Shown: positions 1-7,441, counted from the stretch's first letter. The stretch: 42,272 nt of DNA from an uncultured Ruminococcus sp. (GCA_902778145.1 CACYWW010000022.1:1-42272); one strand, 5' to 3'. Numbers and translations are program-made. Notes: generated from the letters alone by a model not told the origin.

Positions 1-40
1 CTGATGAAGAAATTCGAATTCAACGGTTTTCTTCAAGCGG

Positions 41-129
41 GCGGCTTCGCTTCATTAGGCAACGCAGTTGCCGTCTTCATTAGGGCATAGCCCGTCTTCG
101 TTAGTGAGCGAAGCGAACGTCTTCATTAT
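41..129. repeat. Short array of mini-hairpins separated by a CTTCATTAG-like spacer
   Basis: The spacer CTTCATTAG or a close variant occurs at 50-58, 75-83, 96-104 and 121-129. Between the copies lie different small palindromes: GGCAAC-gca-GTTGCC (58-72), GGGC-ata-GCCC (83-93) and an imperfect CGTT...AACG stem (99-119). The spacer is conserved while the hairpin sequences differ. The array lies downstream of the darA operon. It is not a CRISPR, because the units are only 21-25 bp and the variable parts are self-complementary. No coding sequence is seen in 1-144. Confidence 0.6.
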
Positions 130-144
130 ACCGGTTGAACACGA

Positions 145-178
145 AAAAGCAGACTGATTTTGTTCTCAGTCTGCTTTT
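145..178. terminator. Bidirectional intrinsic terminator
   Basis: A perfect 13-bp stem (145-157 with 166-178) has an 8-nt loop. The stem begins with A and ends with T, so a U-rich 3' end forms in either direction. It probably ends the minus-strand ABC/DUF1854/darA transcript. The stem core is GCAGACTGA/TCAGTCTGC. Confidence 0.75.
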
Positions 179-261
179 GTTAAGTGCGCGCTTACTCACC
201 ACTCGAACGTGAGGTGAAAAACTTCCTTATGACGGTCGGGCTGTCTTTTCATTTTGTTTAC

Positions 262-285
262 CGTCCGGTATCCCCGGACGTTTTT
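262..285 (+). terminator. Small hairpin with T-tract on the plus strand
   Basis: CGTCCGG (262-268), a 5-nt loop and CCGGACG (274-280) are followed on the plus strand by TTTTT. It abuts the darA stop codon. On the minus strand it has no T-tract, so it may stop opposing transcription or protect the darA mRNA end rather than terminate it. Confidence 0.35.
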
Positions 286-611
286 CATATTTTTTCAAAC
301 GATTCGACGTTCAGTACGAAGATCGTCGCGCCGCCGACTACGGTCTCCTCCGCCACGCTGTCGTTGCGGAGACCTCTGCCGAACGAATTCGTCGACGGGG
401 TGACCTGTTTTCTCGTGCTGCAGTGTTTTTTCAGTATCTCCTTTATCTCACCGACGCGGTCCGCCTCGGTACCTATGAGAAGCGTCGTGTTTCCGACCAT
501 GAGGAAGCCGCCCGTCGTCGAGAGCTTCGTTACGAAAAAGCCTTCTTTTGTAAGAGCCGACGTCGCGTTCACGCTGTCGTCGTTCGGGACTACCGCAAGA
601 ACAAGTTTCAT
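285..611 (-). CDS. darA: Cyclic-di-AMP receptor, DarA/PstA (PII-like)
   Basis: The 108-residue protein has the length and sequence pattern of the DarA/PstA family (DUF970), trimeric PII-like proteins that bind the second messenger cyclic di-AMP. The conserved block VTKLSTTGGFLMVGNTTLLIG-like segment spans residues 27-47. It carries Thr28, Gly35, Phe36, Asn41 and Gly47, which match ligand-contact positions reported for characterised homologues. The start ATG at 611 has an AAAGGAG site upstream. It is the last gene of the ABC/DUF1854/darA operon, 13 nt after the DUF1854 stop. The downstream target of DarA is unsettled in Firmicutes, so its partnership with the transporter here is inferred from position only. 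Confidence 0.92.
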   Translation of the reverse strand: MKLVLAVVPNDDSVNATSALTKEGFFVTKLSTTGGFLMVGNTTLLIGTEADRVGEIKEILKKHCSTRKQVTPSTNSFGRGLRNDSVAEETVVGGATIFVLNVESFEKI

Positions 612-624
612 TTATTTATCTCCT

Positions 625-1116
625 TTACAGATCAATATTTATTTTGAGCCAGCTCTTTCTGTCGAGCTTTGTGATATCCGGTATCTCATATCTGTTGTCG
701 TCGCTGTCGCGGAAGAGGACGCGGCCGTCGTACAGGTTTTTAATATCCGAATGACGGTTGCGAATGTCGAACGAGCGCTCGCCGTAATTCGTCATCACCG
801 TGTATTTGAGCAGTCCGTTCTTCTCCTTCCGGTCTATGATCTCCGTTATCTTCGGGATCATGTAATACTCGTCGAGGCATTTTTCTATCGCCTGCCGCGA
901 CTCCGGCAGGATCGCCGCAAGATCGCGTATGAGCGCGACCTCCTTCATGTCGTGATCGAGCAGGGTTATGTATTTCGTAAGACCCGAGAGCGGGAACAGG
1001 CGGCGCGGCTCGAGATCCTCAAACTTTCTTCCGTCGAACATCTCAAGATCGACGTGCGCGAAGCCGCGGTACGTTATCCTCGCCTCATCGGCGTTTATGT
1101 AAAGTCTTTCAGCCAT
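625..1116 (-). CDS. DUF1854 family protein
   Basis: The 163-residue soluble protein matches the DUF1854 pattern. It has an N-terminal LFPLS block followed by a 'LLDHDMKEVALIRDL' segment, a central P-x-I-x-x-I motif, and a C-terminal 'DDNRYEIPD' block before an LD-x-x-S ending. DUF1854 proteins are known as partners of ABC exporters, often in cyanophycin-related loci, but no biochemical function is established. I chose the ATG at 1116, which has GAGTGAGGTG just upstream. An in-frame GTG at 1128 overlaps the transporter stop and lies inside that ribosome site. It sits between the ABC transporter and darA, and is translationally close to both. Confidence 0.8.
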   Translation of the reverse strand: MAERLYINADEARITYRGFAHVDLEMFDGRKFEDLEPRRLFPLSGLTKYITLLDHDMKEVALIRDLAAILPESRQAIEKCLDEYYMIPKITEIIDRKEKNGLLKYTVMTNYGERSFDIRNRHSDIKNLYDGRVLFRDSDDNRYEIPDITKLDRKSWLKINIDL

Positions 1117-1124
1117 ATCGCACC

Positions 1125-3404
1125 TCACTCAAAATTCTCTTCGGCCTTCTGCTTGCTCACCTGCTCGGACATAGACTGTATCTGTATGAGCCTGTAGAAC
1201 TTGCCCTTCAGCGCCATAAGCTCGTCGTGTGTGCCGCATTCTATTATCCTGCCCTTGTCCACGACGACGATCTTGTTCGCCTTACGGAGCGTTGAAAGCC
1301 TGTGCGCGATCATCAGCGTCGTCCTTCCGGAGATTAGGCGCTCGATCGCCTCCTGTATCTGGTTCTCGGTCTCGGAGTCGACGGACGCCGTCGCCTCGTC
1401 GAAGACGAGTATGCTCGGGTTTTTCAGCACCGCGCGGGCGATCGAGATCCTCTGCCGCTCGCCGCCGGAAAGACCGACGCCGCGCTCGCCAAGCATGGAA
1501 TCGTAACCGTCCGGCTGCAGGATTATGAAGTCATGCGCGTTCGCTATATCCGCCGCGTTTATTACCTGCTCGACGTGCGCATCGGGCACGCCGTAGGCTA
1601 TGTTGTTGAATATGGTGTCGGAGAACATCATCGGCTCCTGCTGGACGTATCCGATCTTGCTCCTGTAATACGTCATGTCGATATCCTTGATGTTCGTTCC
1701 GTCAAGAAGTATCTCGCCCTCGTAGTTGTCGTAGAAGCGCATCAGCAGATTTATCATCGTCGATTTGCCGGAGCCGGTCGTTCCGACGATGCCGACGATA
1801 TCGCCGGGCTCTATCGTCAGGTTTATATCCGACAGCGTCTTTTTCGCGCGGTCGAAGCTGAAGTTGACGTTTCTGAACTCTATTTTGCCCTCGATCTTAT
1901 CCGGGCAGTTTCCTTTACCGAAGTCGGGCTCGGGCTCCGCGTCGAGTATATCGAGCACGCGCTCCGCGGAGGCGAGCGCTCCCTGATAGCTGTCCGACAG
2001 GTAGGCGAAGAAGTTGACCGGGCCGTAGAACATCGAAACGTAGCTTAAAAACGCCACGAGAAGACCGGGTGTGAGTCCGCCGGATTCCTTTATCGTCCAG
2101 CTGCCGCCGACGCCCCAGATGAGCAGTGAGCCGCATACCACGATGAAGTTGACGGCGGCGGGGAACGCGTTCGTTATTTTCGCCGAGCTCGTGTCGACCT
2201 TATACCATTCATCGTTGTATTTCTTGAATTTCTCGGTCGCTCTCTGCTCTCCCGCGAACGATTTCACGACGCGTACGCACGGGATCGTATCGGTGAGCAC
2301 GGACGAGACCGCCGCCCATCTCTTCCAGATCCTGCGGTAGAACGGCGCGATCTTCCGGCTGAAGTATTTTGCGCCGAGCACCACGATCGGCACCGGGCAG
2401 AGCGCGAGCAGAGAGAGCTTCCAATCCTTGATGAACATTATGATAATAATGCCCACGAGCAGGAAAGCCTGAACGACTATCTCCTGCGAGATCCTCAGCA
2501 TAAACGCCTGCAGCGTGTTCGTATCTCCCGATATACGGTTGATGACGGAGCCTGTCGACGTTTTGTCGTAGAATTTCATCGGCAGATGCTGCGCCTTCTC
2601 GTACACGTCGTTGCGCAGATATCTGACGATCCTGTCTCCGGCTATTCGGAGCATATAACCGCGGAAGCCGTTAAGAAGCGAGCCTGCCACGTACGAGCAC
2701 AGAAGTATGAGGACTATGACGAGGAGCGAATGCATACGCTGATCGAGCGGCGTGCCGGTATTCGGCAGCACACGGTCGACGAGCCTCTGAGTGAGGGACG
2801 GCGGCAAAAGCGCGAGCGCCGTGGACGCGACGGACATCAGAAGCGCCGTGAGCAGCAGCGGGAACTGCGGCTTGACGTATTTCAGCAGCTTCGATACTAT
2901 TTTGCCCTTCGACTGGCATTTGATGCACTCCGCGCCCGGGCGCAGAAGCGTCCTTCCGCATTTCGGACAGACGCGCATCTTTTTCTCGTACGCGGCGCCG
3001 ACGATCTCCATCTGCTCGTCGACGTTCTCTCCTTTGCCGACCGCCTCGATGAACGCGGCGGCGACGTCACAAAGATCGGCTACGGCGTACGTGTAACGGA
3101 ACACTGTCTTCTCTGTCCCGTCCTTCAGCTTGAAGTTCATACGCGCGTTGCCGTACATCCGCTTTACAGTCACGCTTTCAATATCGGAAAAAGCCGCCGA
3201 AAATAAGCCGTTATCGTGATTTTTATCCACGACCACAGTCCGGCGGCTCGTAACGAGAAGCGTTGCGGTATCGTATTTTTCAAAAAGCGACAGATCGCCG
3301 ACGACGGCAAACAAAAGCTTTTCACCGTCGCAAAGCTGATGATCGACCCACCCTCGGGCGTCGTCCGGCATTGCTTTGTTGATCAGCGGCTTGGTTTCTT
3401 CCAT
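1125..3404 (-). CDS. ABC exporter (fused TMD-NBD) with N-terminal zinc-ribbon domain
   Basis: The 759-residue type IV half-transporter has three parts. Residues 1-145 form a soluble PH-like/unknown domain. A zinc ribbon follows with Cys146, Cys149, Cys160 and Cys163. Six predicted membrane helices span about 180-470, and the nucleotide-binding domain spans about 505-745. The NBD has Walker A GTTGSGKST (541-549), signature LSGGERQ near 645, Walker B with Asp669-Glu670 and the switch histidine near 701. All catalytic motifs are intact, so it should work as a homodimer. The substrate is unknown. The start at 3404 has GGGAGG 5 nt upstream; an upstream in-frame ATG at 3446 lacks a ribosome site. 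The extension and the DUF1854 neighbour resemble cyanophycin-associated transporters, but no cyanophycin gene is in this window. Confidence 0.88.
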   Translation of the reverse strand: MEETKPLINKAMPDDARGWVDHQLCDGEKLLFAVVGDLSLFEKYDTATLLVTSRRTVVVDKNHDNGLFSAAFSDIESVTVKRMYGNARMNFKLKDGTEKTVFRYTYAVADLCDVAAAFIEAVGKGENVDEQMEIVGAAYEKKMRVCPKCGRTLLRPGAECIKCQSKGKIVSKLLKYVKPQFPLLLTALLMSVASTALALLPPSLTQRLVDRVLPNTGTPLDQRMHSLLVIVLILLCSYVAGSLLNGFRGYMLRIAGDRIVRYLRNDVYEKAQHLPMKFYDKTSTGSVINRISGDTNTLQAFMLRISQEIVVQAFLLVGIIIIMFIKDWKLSLLALCPVPIVVLGAKYFSRKIAPFYRRIWKRWAAVSSVLTDTIPCVRVVKSFAGEQRATEKFKKYNDEWYKVDTSSAKITNAFPAAVNFIVVCGSLLIWGVGGSWTIKESGGLTPGLLVAFLSYVSMFYGPVNFFAYLSDSYQGALASAERVLDILDAEPEPDFGKGNCPDKIEGKIEFRNVNFSFDRAKKTLSDINLTIEPGDIVGIVGTTGSGKSTMINLLMRFYDNYEGEILLDGTNIKDIDMTYYRSKIGYVQQEPMMFSDTIFNNIAYGVPDAHVEQVINAADIANAHDFIILQPDGYDSMLGERGVGLSGGERQRISIARAVLKNPSILVFDEATASVDSETENQIQEAIERLISGRTTLMIAHRLSTLRKANKIVVVDKGRIIECGTHDELMALKGKFYRLIQIQSMSEQVSKQKAEENFE

Positions 3405-3471
3405 GGTAACCTCCCAAAAGCCCGTATCAAAAAGAGTCGTTTTCACCGCGGCGTTTTCCGCAGTTTAGAAC

Positions 3472-3500
3472 ATTATAAGTATGATATCATCCGATTTCAA
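3472..3500 (-). promoter_or_regulatory. Sigma-A promoter for the ABC/DUF1854/darA operon
   Basis: On the minus strand TTGAAA (3500-3495) and TATAAT (3477-3472) are 17 bp apart. The spacer contains a perfect 10-bp palindrome ATGATATCAT (3481-3490), a possible operator. The leader before the chosen start is about 60 nt. Confidence 0.75.
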
Positions 3501-3560
3501 GGCTTTTTTCCGAAAGTTATCTGACGAGAGGTAAACAATTTGTGAACGATAATCGGCGTC

Positions 3561-3722
3561 GGCGGAGCCGCCGTCCCGCTGCGGAAAAGGCAGCCGTGAG
3601 GCTGCCTCAGAGTGAAGACAAACTCCCTCAGTCATCCGGGAAGCTTCCCGGATGACAGCTCCCCCAAGGGAGGAGCCTTGTTTTGCCTCCCTCTTTGAGG
3701 GAGGTCAGCCGTGAGGCTGCCT
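3561..3722. repeat. Multi-hairpin interspersed repeat block
   Basis: The block fills most of the gap between the two minus-strand operons. In order it holds GGCGG-ag-CCGCC (3561-3572), GGCAGCC-gtga-GGCTGCC (3589-3606), a perfect 26-bp palindrome whose half is GTCATCCGGGAAG (3631-3656), CTCCC-ccaa-GGGAG (3659-3672), CCTCCCTC-ttt-GAGGGAGG (3686-3704) and a second CAGCC-gtga-GGCTG (3706-3719). The layout resembles abundant 'CTCCCTCAGTCA / TGACAGCTCCC' repeats I know from gut Clostridia genomes. It follows the 3728 gene and could also act in transcript termination or stability. Confidence 0.7.
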
Positions 3723-3727
3723 TTCTC

Positions 3728-6151
3728 TTATTCGATCTCCAGATATGCCTGAGCTTCTCCCCCGAGTTCCAGACCGAACGCCGCATTCCCGTAAGTATAC
3801 GTTACCGTCAGGGTTATGCCGTTATAATTGATATTGTAATCGCCCGCGCTTACAGGATTACCGTTAAGCGATACTATCTCTTCTTCCGTATAACCCATGG
3901 CTGAAAGCGCTTCTTCCGGGCTCATATCGAGCGTTACGCCGAACGGAAGACTGAAATTCGTGCCGGGACGCAGTATCATCCTTGCTTCTCTGATCCTGAA
4001 CGTGTCCTTTTCCGCAAAATACAGGAAATCGCAGTATCCGGTCTTATACCTTACAAACGTTCCGTCGTCCTCACGGTCGATCTGATCATACGCCATTGCA
4101 AAGATCGCTTTTTTAAGATCCTTTTCACCCGTCGCCATATCAAGAAGCTCACCCTCGTTCATACCGTTCCACATACGCCGCGACAGCCAGCTTTGCAGTT
4201 CCGCGATCTGTATGCCGTGTTCGACCGGTACGGTCGGGATCCTCTCGGTCGTTTCCTCCGGCGCGGGGGTGGTCGTCTCCGTCGCGTCATGTCCTGATTC
4301 GCCCGAAAGCGTCTTTATTTCGTCTGCGGTAAGCTTCATCGACGCGACGAATCCGCGATCGGAGCCGTGATACCGCATAACGTTTACGGCTCCGTCATGC
4401 GACATTTCAAATGCGTATATTGTTTCACCGTCGAGCATCATCCGGAGCGTGACAGACGGGACAAGATCCCACGGATCATCCATGGCGTCATGTCCGTTGA
4501 GCATTGCGAAAAGCTTATGTATATCAAGCTCCGACGCTTTCATACCACCGCTTTTTTCGACGGTGAATTCCGGCTCCGCGGCGATACGTATGAAGCGCAG
4601 CTTTCCGTCAGAGTATTCTATCAGCACTCTCTCATCCGCCGGTACGTTGTCATGCAGCATCCGGTACTCCGCCGTGAATCTGTAGCTGTATTCCGTGCGG
4701 TCGTCGGCCGGAAGCCTGTCGGAGCCCGGGACGGTGTCCCACGTGACGGTCACGGTTATCTCAAAGCCGTTCACCGTGCTTGAAGAGACCCTGATCCGGT
4801 CTTTGATCCACTCCTCGGCAAGGGCGACGCTTTCAAACATCTTATCGCCGACCTCAACGGATATGACAGCCCACGGGGTCCTTATATTGTTGTGCAGAGG
4901 CAGAAGGTCGTTCAAGCCCTCGTCTCTTGAGATCTGACAGATGAAAACCTTCGCTTCGTCAGTCTTTTGTGAGATCAGCTCTCCGCCATTATAAACGCGG
5001 GAGGCGTATACCGGCGGATATGCGTCTCCGTTGTGATATGCGTCACCGTTGTCGCATTCTATGGCAAGACCGTATTCGCCTTTGAATTCCGTGCCGGTAT
5101 CAGTCGTGTCGGTCCCGGTACCGGTCGTGTCCGCGCCGTCGTCACCGATATCATACGGCTCGCCGAAATAATAGTTTCCGTTATCGTATCTGAGATAACC
5201 TACGAAAAAGTCTTCTTGCGTTTCGTTATTTCCGCGGCCTATGGGAACAACCGTGCAGGTGCAGCCGATCGTTTTTCCGTTTGCGGTATCCTCGGCGCTG
5301 AGCTTTGCCAGCTCATAAGTTCCCAGATAACCGCTCGAGTAAACGTACTCGACCGCGCTTTCCGGCAGATACACCCGTATCACCCCGGTCTCTTTCGTCT
5401 GCGTATCGAAATATTCGATCAGCGTAGTGCCGCCGTACAACCCGGAATACCCAGCGAATCTGGTATGAATGAACGTCACCTTGCCGGTATCCTTATCCTC
5501 GGTGACGATCAGCTGTCCGAACGTGACCACCACGTCGGGCTGCCAGTGATCGGTTTCAGCGATGATCAAAGGAAAGAGTCCGTCCCCGCACGCAAACTCT
5601 TTGACGCCGGTACCGTCTTTATCGACAATAATCAAACTTTCGCCGTCCGTGTAAATACCGTAGCCGAGCTCCGATACGTGTTCGTTTCTGATCTCGGCGA
5701 AGGCACTGCCTTTGAGCTGCGGGGGCAGGTCGGCATCCGTGACGATCCCGTCGGCCGCGGGGTCGATCACGGTCACTTCTTTGAAAAAGCACACGTTCTT
5801 ATCCGGCTCGTCCGGCGACGGCAGCGTGGTGTCGTCGGGCTGAACATCCTCATAAAAGCTCGTGACTGACCCGTACTCCGTATATACGGAATCTATTCCC
5901 GGGTCTGAGCCGGGCGCTATCCTTGAGCCCCTGTATTCCGCGTATTTCAGCGCGCCGAACGTACCGCCGCCGACTATCGCCGCGGCGAGCACGGTGCCGA
6001 TTATCTGAAGCGCGGGACCCGGCGCCCTTTTTTCTTTTTCTTTCTTTACGGATACCTCTTCAATGTTTCTGAAGCGGATATCCCTCTCAACGCCTTCGAA
6101 GCCTTCTTTGATGCGCTTCTCGATCTTATCGTAATCGTAATTCTTTTTCAT
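3728..6151 (-). CDS. Large membrane-anchored probable anti-sigma factor / sensor
   Basis: The 807-residue protein has a short charged cytoplasmic N-terminus (about 1-45), one transmembrane segment around 47-68 and a very long extracytoplasmic part. The start at 6151 sits 12 nt after the ECF sigma gene and has AGAGGTGATC upstream; a GTG at 6160 is less likely. Membrane proteins with this layout, encoded directly downstream of an ECF sigma gene, usually bind the sigma factor with the N-terminal segment and sense the cell surface outside. No zinc anti-sigma motif (HxxxCxxC) is visible. The outside part has Thr/Gly/Asp-rich linkers near 335-350 and Thr/Pro/Glu-rich ones near 620-640, separating what look like beta-rich domains I do not recognise. 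It is far longer than a typical anti-sigma factor. Function is inferred from position. Confidence 0.6.
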   Translation of the reverse strand: MKKNYDYDKIEKRIKEGFEGVERDIRFRNIEEVSVKKEKEKRAPGPALQIIGTVLAAAIVGGGTFGALKYAEYRGSRIAPGSDPGIDSVYTEYGSVTSFYEDVQPDDTTLPSPDEPDKNVCFFKEVTVIDPAADGIVTDADLPPQLKGSAFAEIRNEHVSELGYGIYTDGESLIIVDKDGTGVKEFACGDGLFPLIIAETDHWQPDVVVTFGQLIVTEDKDTGKVTFIHTRFAGYSGLYGGTTLIEYFDTQTKETGVIRVYLPESAVEYVYSSGYLGTYELAKLSAEDTANGKTIGCTCTVVPIGRGNNETQEDFFVGYLRYDNGNYYFGEPYDIGDDGADTTGTGTDTTDTGTEFKGEYGLAIECDNGDAYHNGDAYPPVYASRVYNGGELISQKTDEAKVFICQISRDEGLNDLLPLHNNIRTPWAVISVEVGDKMFESVALAEEWIKDRIRVSSSTVNGFEITVTVTWDTVPGSDRLPADDRTEYSYRFTAEYRMLHDNVPADERVLIEYSDGKLRFIRIAAEPEFTVEKSGGMKASELDIHKLFAMLNGHDAMDDPWDLVPSVTLRMMLDGETIYAFEMSHDGAVNVMRYHGSDRGFVASMKLTADEIKTLSGESGHDATETTTPAPEETTERIPTVPVEHGIQIAELQSWLSRRMWNGMNEGELLDMATGEKDLKKAIFAMAYDQIDREDDGTFVRYKTGYCDFLYFAEKDTFRIREARMILRPGTNFSLPFGVTLDMSPEEALSAMGYTEEEIVSLNGNPVSAGDYNINYNGITLTVTYTYGNAAFGLELGGEAQAYLEIE

Positions 6152-6163
6152 CGGGATCACCTC

Positions 6164-6637
6164 TTATAACAATCCTTTCATATCAGCCATTTTGCGCAGA
6201 GCCCGGTAATACTTTGATTTTACCGTATTCAGGTTATCGCCCGTAAGCTCCGCGATCTCCGGAAGCGTGTACCCGTAGAGGAAATACAGCATGAATATCC
6301 TGTGAGTTTTTTCATCGAGCCTCGCGCGGCTCAGGATATCGAAGAACACAAGCTCCGAATGATCCGTCTCGTACGAAAACGCCTCCGACAGCTCGTCTAT
6401 GTCCTCGTAATGACGGTTCCTGCGCCGTATGTTCTTCGCCTCGCTGTACGTGATCTTCAGAAGCCACGCGTCGATCTTGCCGTCGTCCCTCAGCTCGCCC
6501 AGATGCTCCCACGCGTATGCGATCGCGTCTGCCACCGCGTCGCGCGCGTCCTCCGTGTTGGCAACCACGGAAAAAGCAGCTATGTAGAGCTTTTTTTCAC
6601 TCCGTCTGACGGCTTCCGTAAAAACGTCCTTGGTCAT
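6164..6637 (-). CDS. ECF-type RNA polymerase sigma factor
   Basis: The 157-residue protein has the two domains of an extracytoplasmic-function sigma factor. Region 2 lies at about 8-75, with the 'DARDAVADAIAYAWEHL' and 'WLLKITYSEA' segments. Region 4 lies at about 105-152 with the helix-turn-helix 'YTLPEIAELTGDNLNTVKSK'. It should direct RNA polymerase to a small regulon. I chose the ATG at 6637 because AAGGAG lies 6 nt upstream; an in-frame ATG at 6667 has no such site. It is the first gene of a two-gene operon with the membrane protein downstream, the usual sigma/anti-sigma order. Confidence 0.9.
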   Translation of the reverse strand: MTKDVFTEAVRRSEKKLYIAAFSVVANTEDARDAVADAIAYAWEHLGELRDDGKIDAWLLKITYSEAKNIRRRNRHYEDIDELSEAFSYETDHSELVFFDILSRARLDEKTHRIFMLYFLYGYTLPEIAELTGDNLNTVKSKYYRALRKMADMKGLL

Positions 6638-6720
6638 GATTTGCTCCTTCCTCCCGGGGGTCTTCACATATAAAGGCGTACAGAGCGCCCGAAAAGTTGC
6701 ACGTGATCCCGTTTTTTTTC

Positions 6721-6749
6721 ATTATACACGGAAAAAACGACAAAGTCAA
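6721..6749 (-). promoter_or_regulatory. Promoter of the sigma/anti-sigma operon
   Basis: On the minus strand TTGACT (6749-6744) and TATAAT (6726-6721) are 17 bp apart, a near-consensus housekeeping promoter. The leader before the sigma start is about 75 nt. I see no separate ECF-type promoter, so autoregulation is not evident. Confidence 0.7.
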
Positions 6750-6760
6750 CCTCAAAGGCG

Positions 6761-6773
6761 CCGTATAATACGG
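6761..6773. promoter_or_regulatory. 13-bp palindrome upstream of the sigma promoter
   Basis: CCGTAT-a-ATACGG is a perfect inverted repeat centred about 20 bp upstream of the sigma-operon -35 element, in the spacer shared with the redox operon. It could be a binding site for an activator or repressor. No protein can be named. Confidence 0.3.
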
Positions 6774-6822
6774 TACTGAGGCACCGCAATCTGAAAATTA
6801 TGTGAAAAAAAGCCCGAAGCTC

Positions 6823-6851
6823 TTGACAAATGCGAATCAATTTGATACAAT
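6823..6851 (+). promoter_or_regulatory. Consensus promoter of the redox operon
   Basis: TTGACA (6823-6828) and TACAAT (6846-6851) have a 17-bp spacer. Transcription should start near 6858, giving a leader of about 45 nt before the peroxidase start. It is the only good promoter upstream of the five plus-strand redox genes. Confidence 0.75.
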
Positions 6852-6870
6852 TTATTTGCGCACAAATAAA
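6851..6870. promoter_or_regulatory. Candidate MarR/OhrR-type operator
   Basis: TTTATTTG-cgca-CAAATAAA is an inverted repeat with 8-bp arms spanning the end of the -10 element and the start point. MarR-family regulators bind AT-rich palindromes of about this size, and one is encoded as the second gene of this operon. That it is the operator is an inference from position and symmetry. Confidence 0.5.
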
Positions 6871-6901
6871 GTGCAGCGAACACGAAAAGGAGAACATCGA
6901 T

Positions 6902-7441
6902 ATGACGATCTATGATTTCAAAGTCAAAAAAAGAAAAGAGGGCGAGCTTGATCTCTCAACGCTGCGCGGCAAGGTCATACTTGTCGTAAACACGGCGACG
7001 GGCTGCGGCTTCACTCCTCAGTACGAAGGACTTGAGGATCTTTACGAAAAATATAACGAAAAGGGTCTTGAGATCCTTGACTTCCCGTGTAATCAGTTCA
7101 TGGGTCAGGCGCCCGGCACGGACGAGGAGATCCACGAGTTCTGCACCGCGAAATACAAGACGAAATTCGACCAGCTGGCGAAGATCGAGGTAAACGGCGA
7201 GAACGAGTCGCCCGTCTACACGTGGCTGAAGGAGCAGGCGCCCGAGGAGGATATAAAAGGTCTGAAGAACAAGGCGACGATGAAGATGATAGCAAAGCTC
7301 AGCACAACGACGAAGAAGCCCGGCGACATCAAATGGAACTTCACCAAATTCCTGATAGACAGGGACGGAAACGTCGTAAAGCGTTTCGAGCCGACGTTCG
7401 CGCCCGAGAAGATAGACGAGGAAATAGCGAAGCTGATATGA
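6902..7441 (+). CDS. Glutathione peroxidase family protein (probably thioredoxin-dependent)
   Basis: The 179-residue protein belongs to the GPx/BsaA family, which reduces hydrogen and organic peroxides. It shows the peroxidatic motif TATGCGFT with Cys35 (codon TGC, so cysteine, not selenocysteine), the FPCNQF motif near 61-66 supplying Gln65 and a second cysteine, and the KWNFTKFLI block near 150 with the catalytic Trp/Asn. The length is normal for the monomeric bacterial type. Such enzymes in Firmicutes generally take electrons from thioredoxin, which fits the trx genes downstream. The ATG at 6902 has AAAGGAG upstream. The stop overlaps the MarR start by 4 nt (ATGA), so the two are translationally coupled. 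Confidence 0.93.
   Translation: MTIYDFKVKKRKEGELDLSTLRGKVILVVNTATGCGFTPQYEGLEDLYEKYNEKGLEILDFPCNQFMGQAPGTDEEIHEFCTAKYKTKFDQLAKIEVNGENESPVYTWLKEQAPEEDIKGLKNKATMKMIAKLSTTTKKPGDIKWNFTKFLIDRDGNVVKRFEPTFAPEKIDEEIAKLI

Noticed and set aside
41-129. CRISPR array
   Set aside because: Units are 21-25 bp, the constant part is only about 9 bp and the variable parts are self-complementary hairpins.
625-1128. GTG start at 1128 for the DUF1854 gene
   Set aside because: It lies within the ribosome site of the better ATG at 1116.
184-1197. 337-residue plus-strand ORF over darA and DUF1854
   Set aside because: The opposite strand encodes two well-supported proteins with good ribosome sites; this frame is their shadow.
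6902-7441. Selenocysteine-type glutathione peroxidase
   Set aside because: The active-site codon is TGC (Cys35); there is no in-frame TGA.
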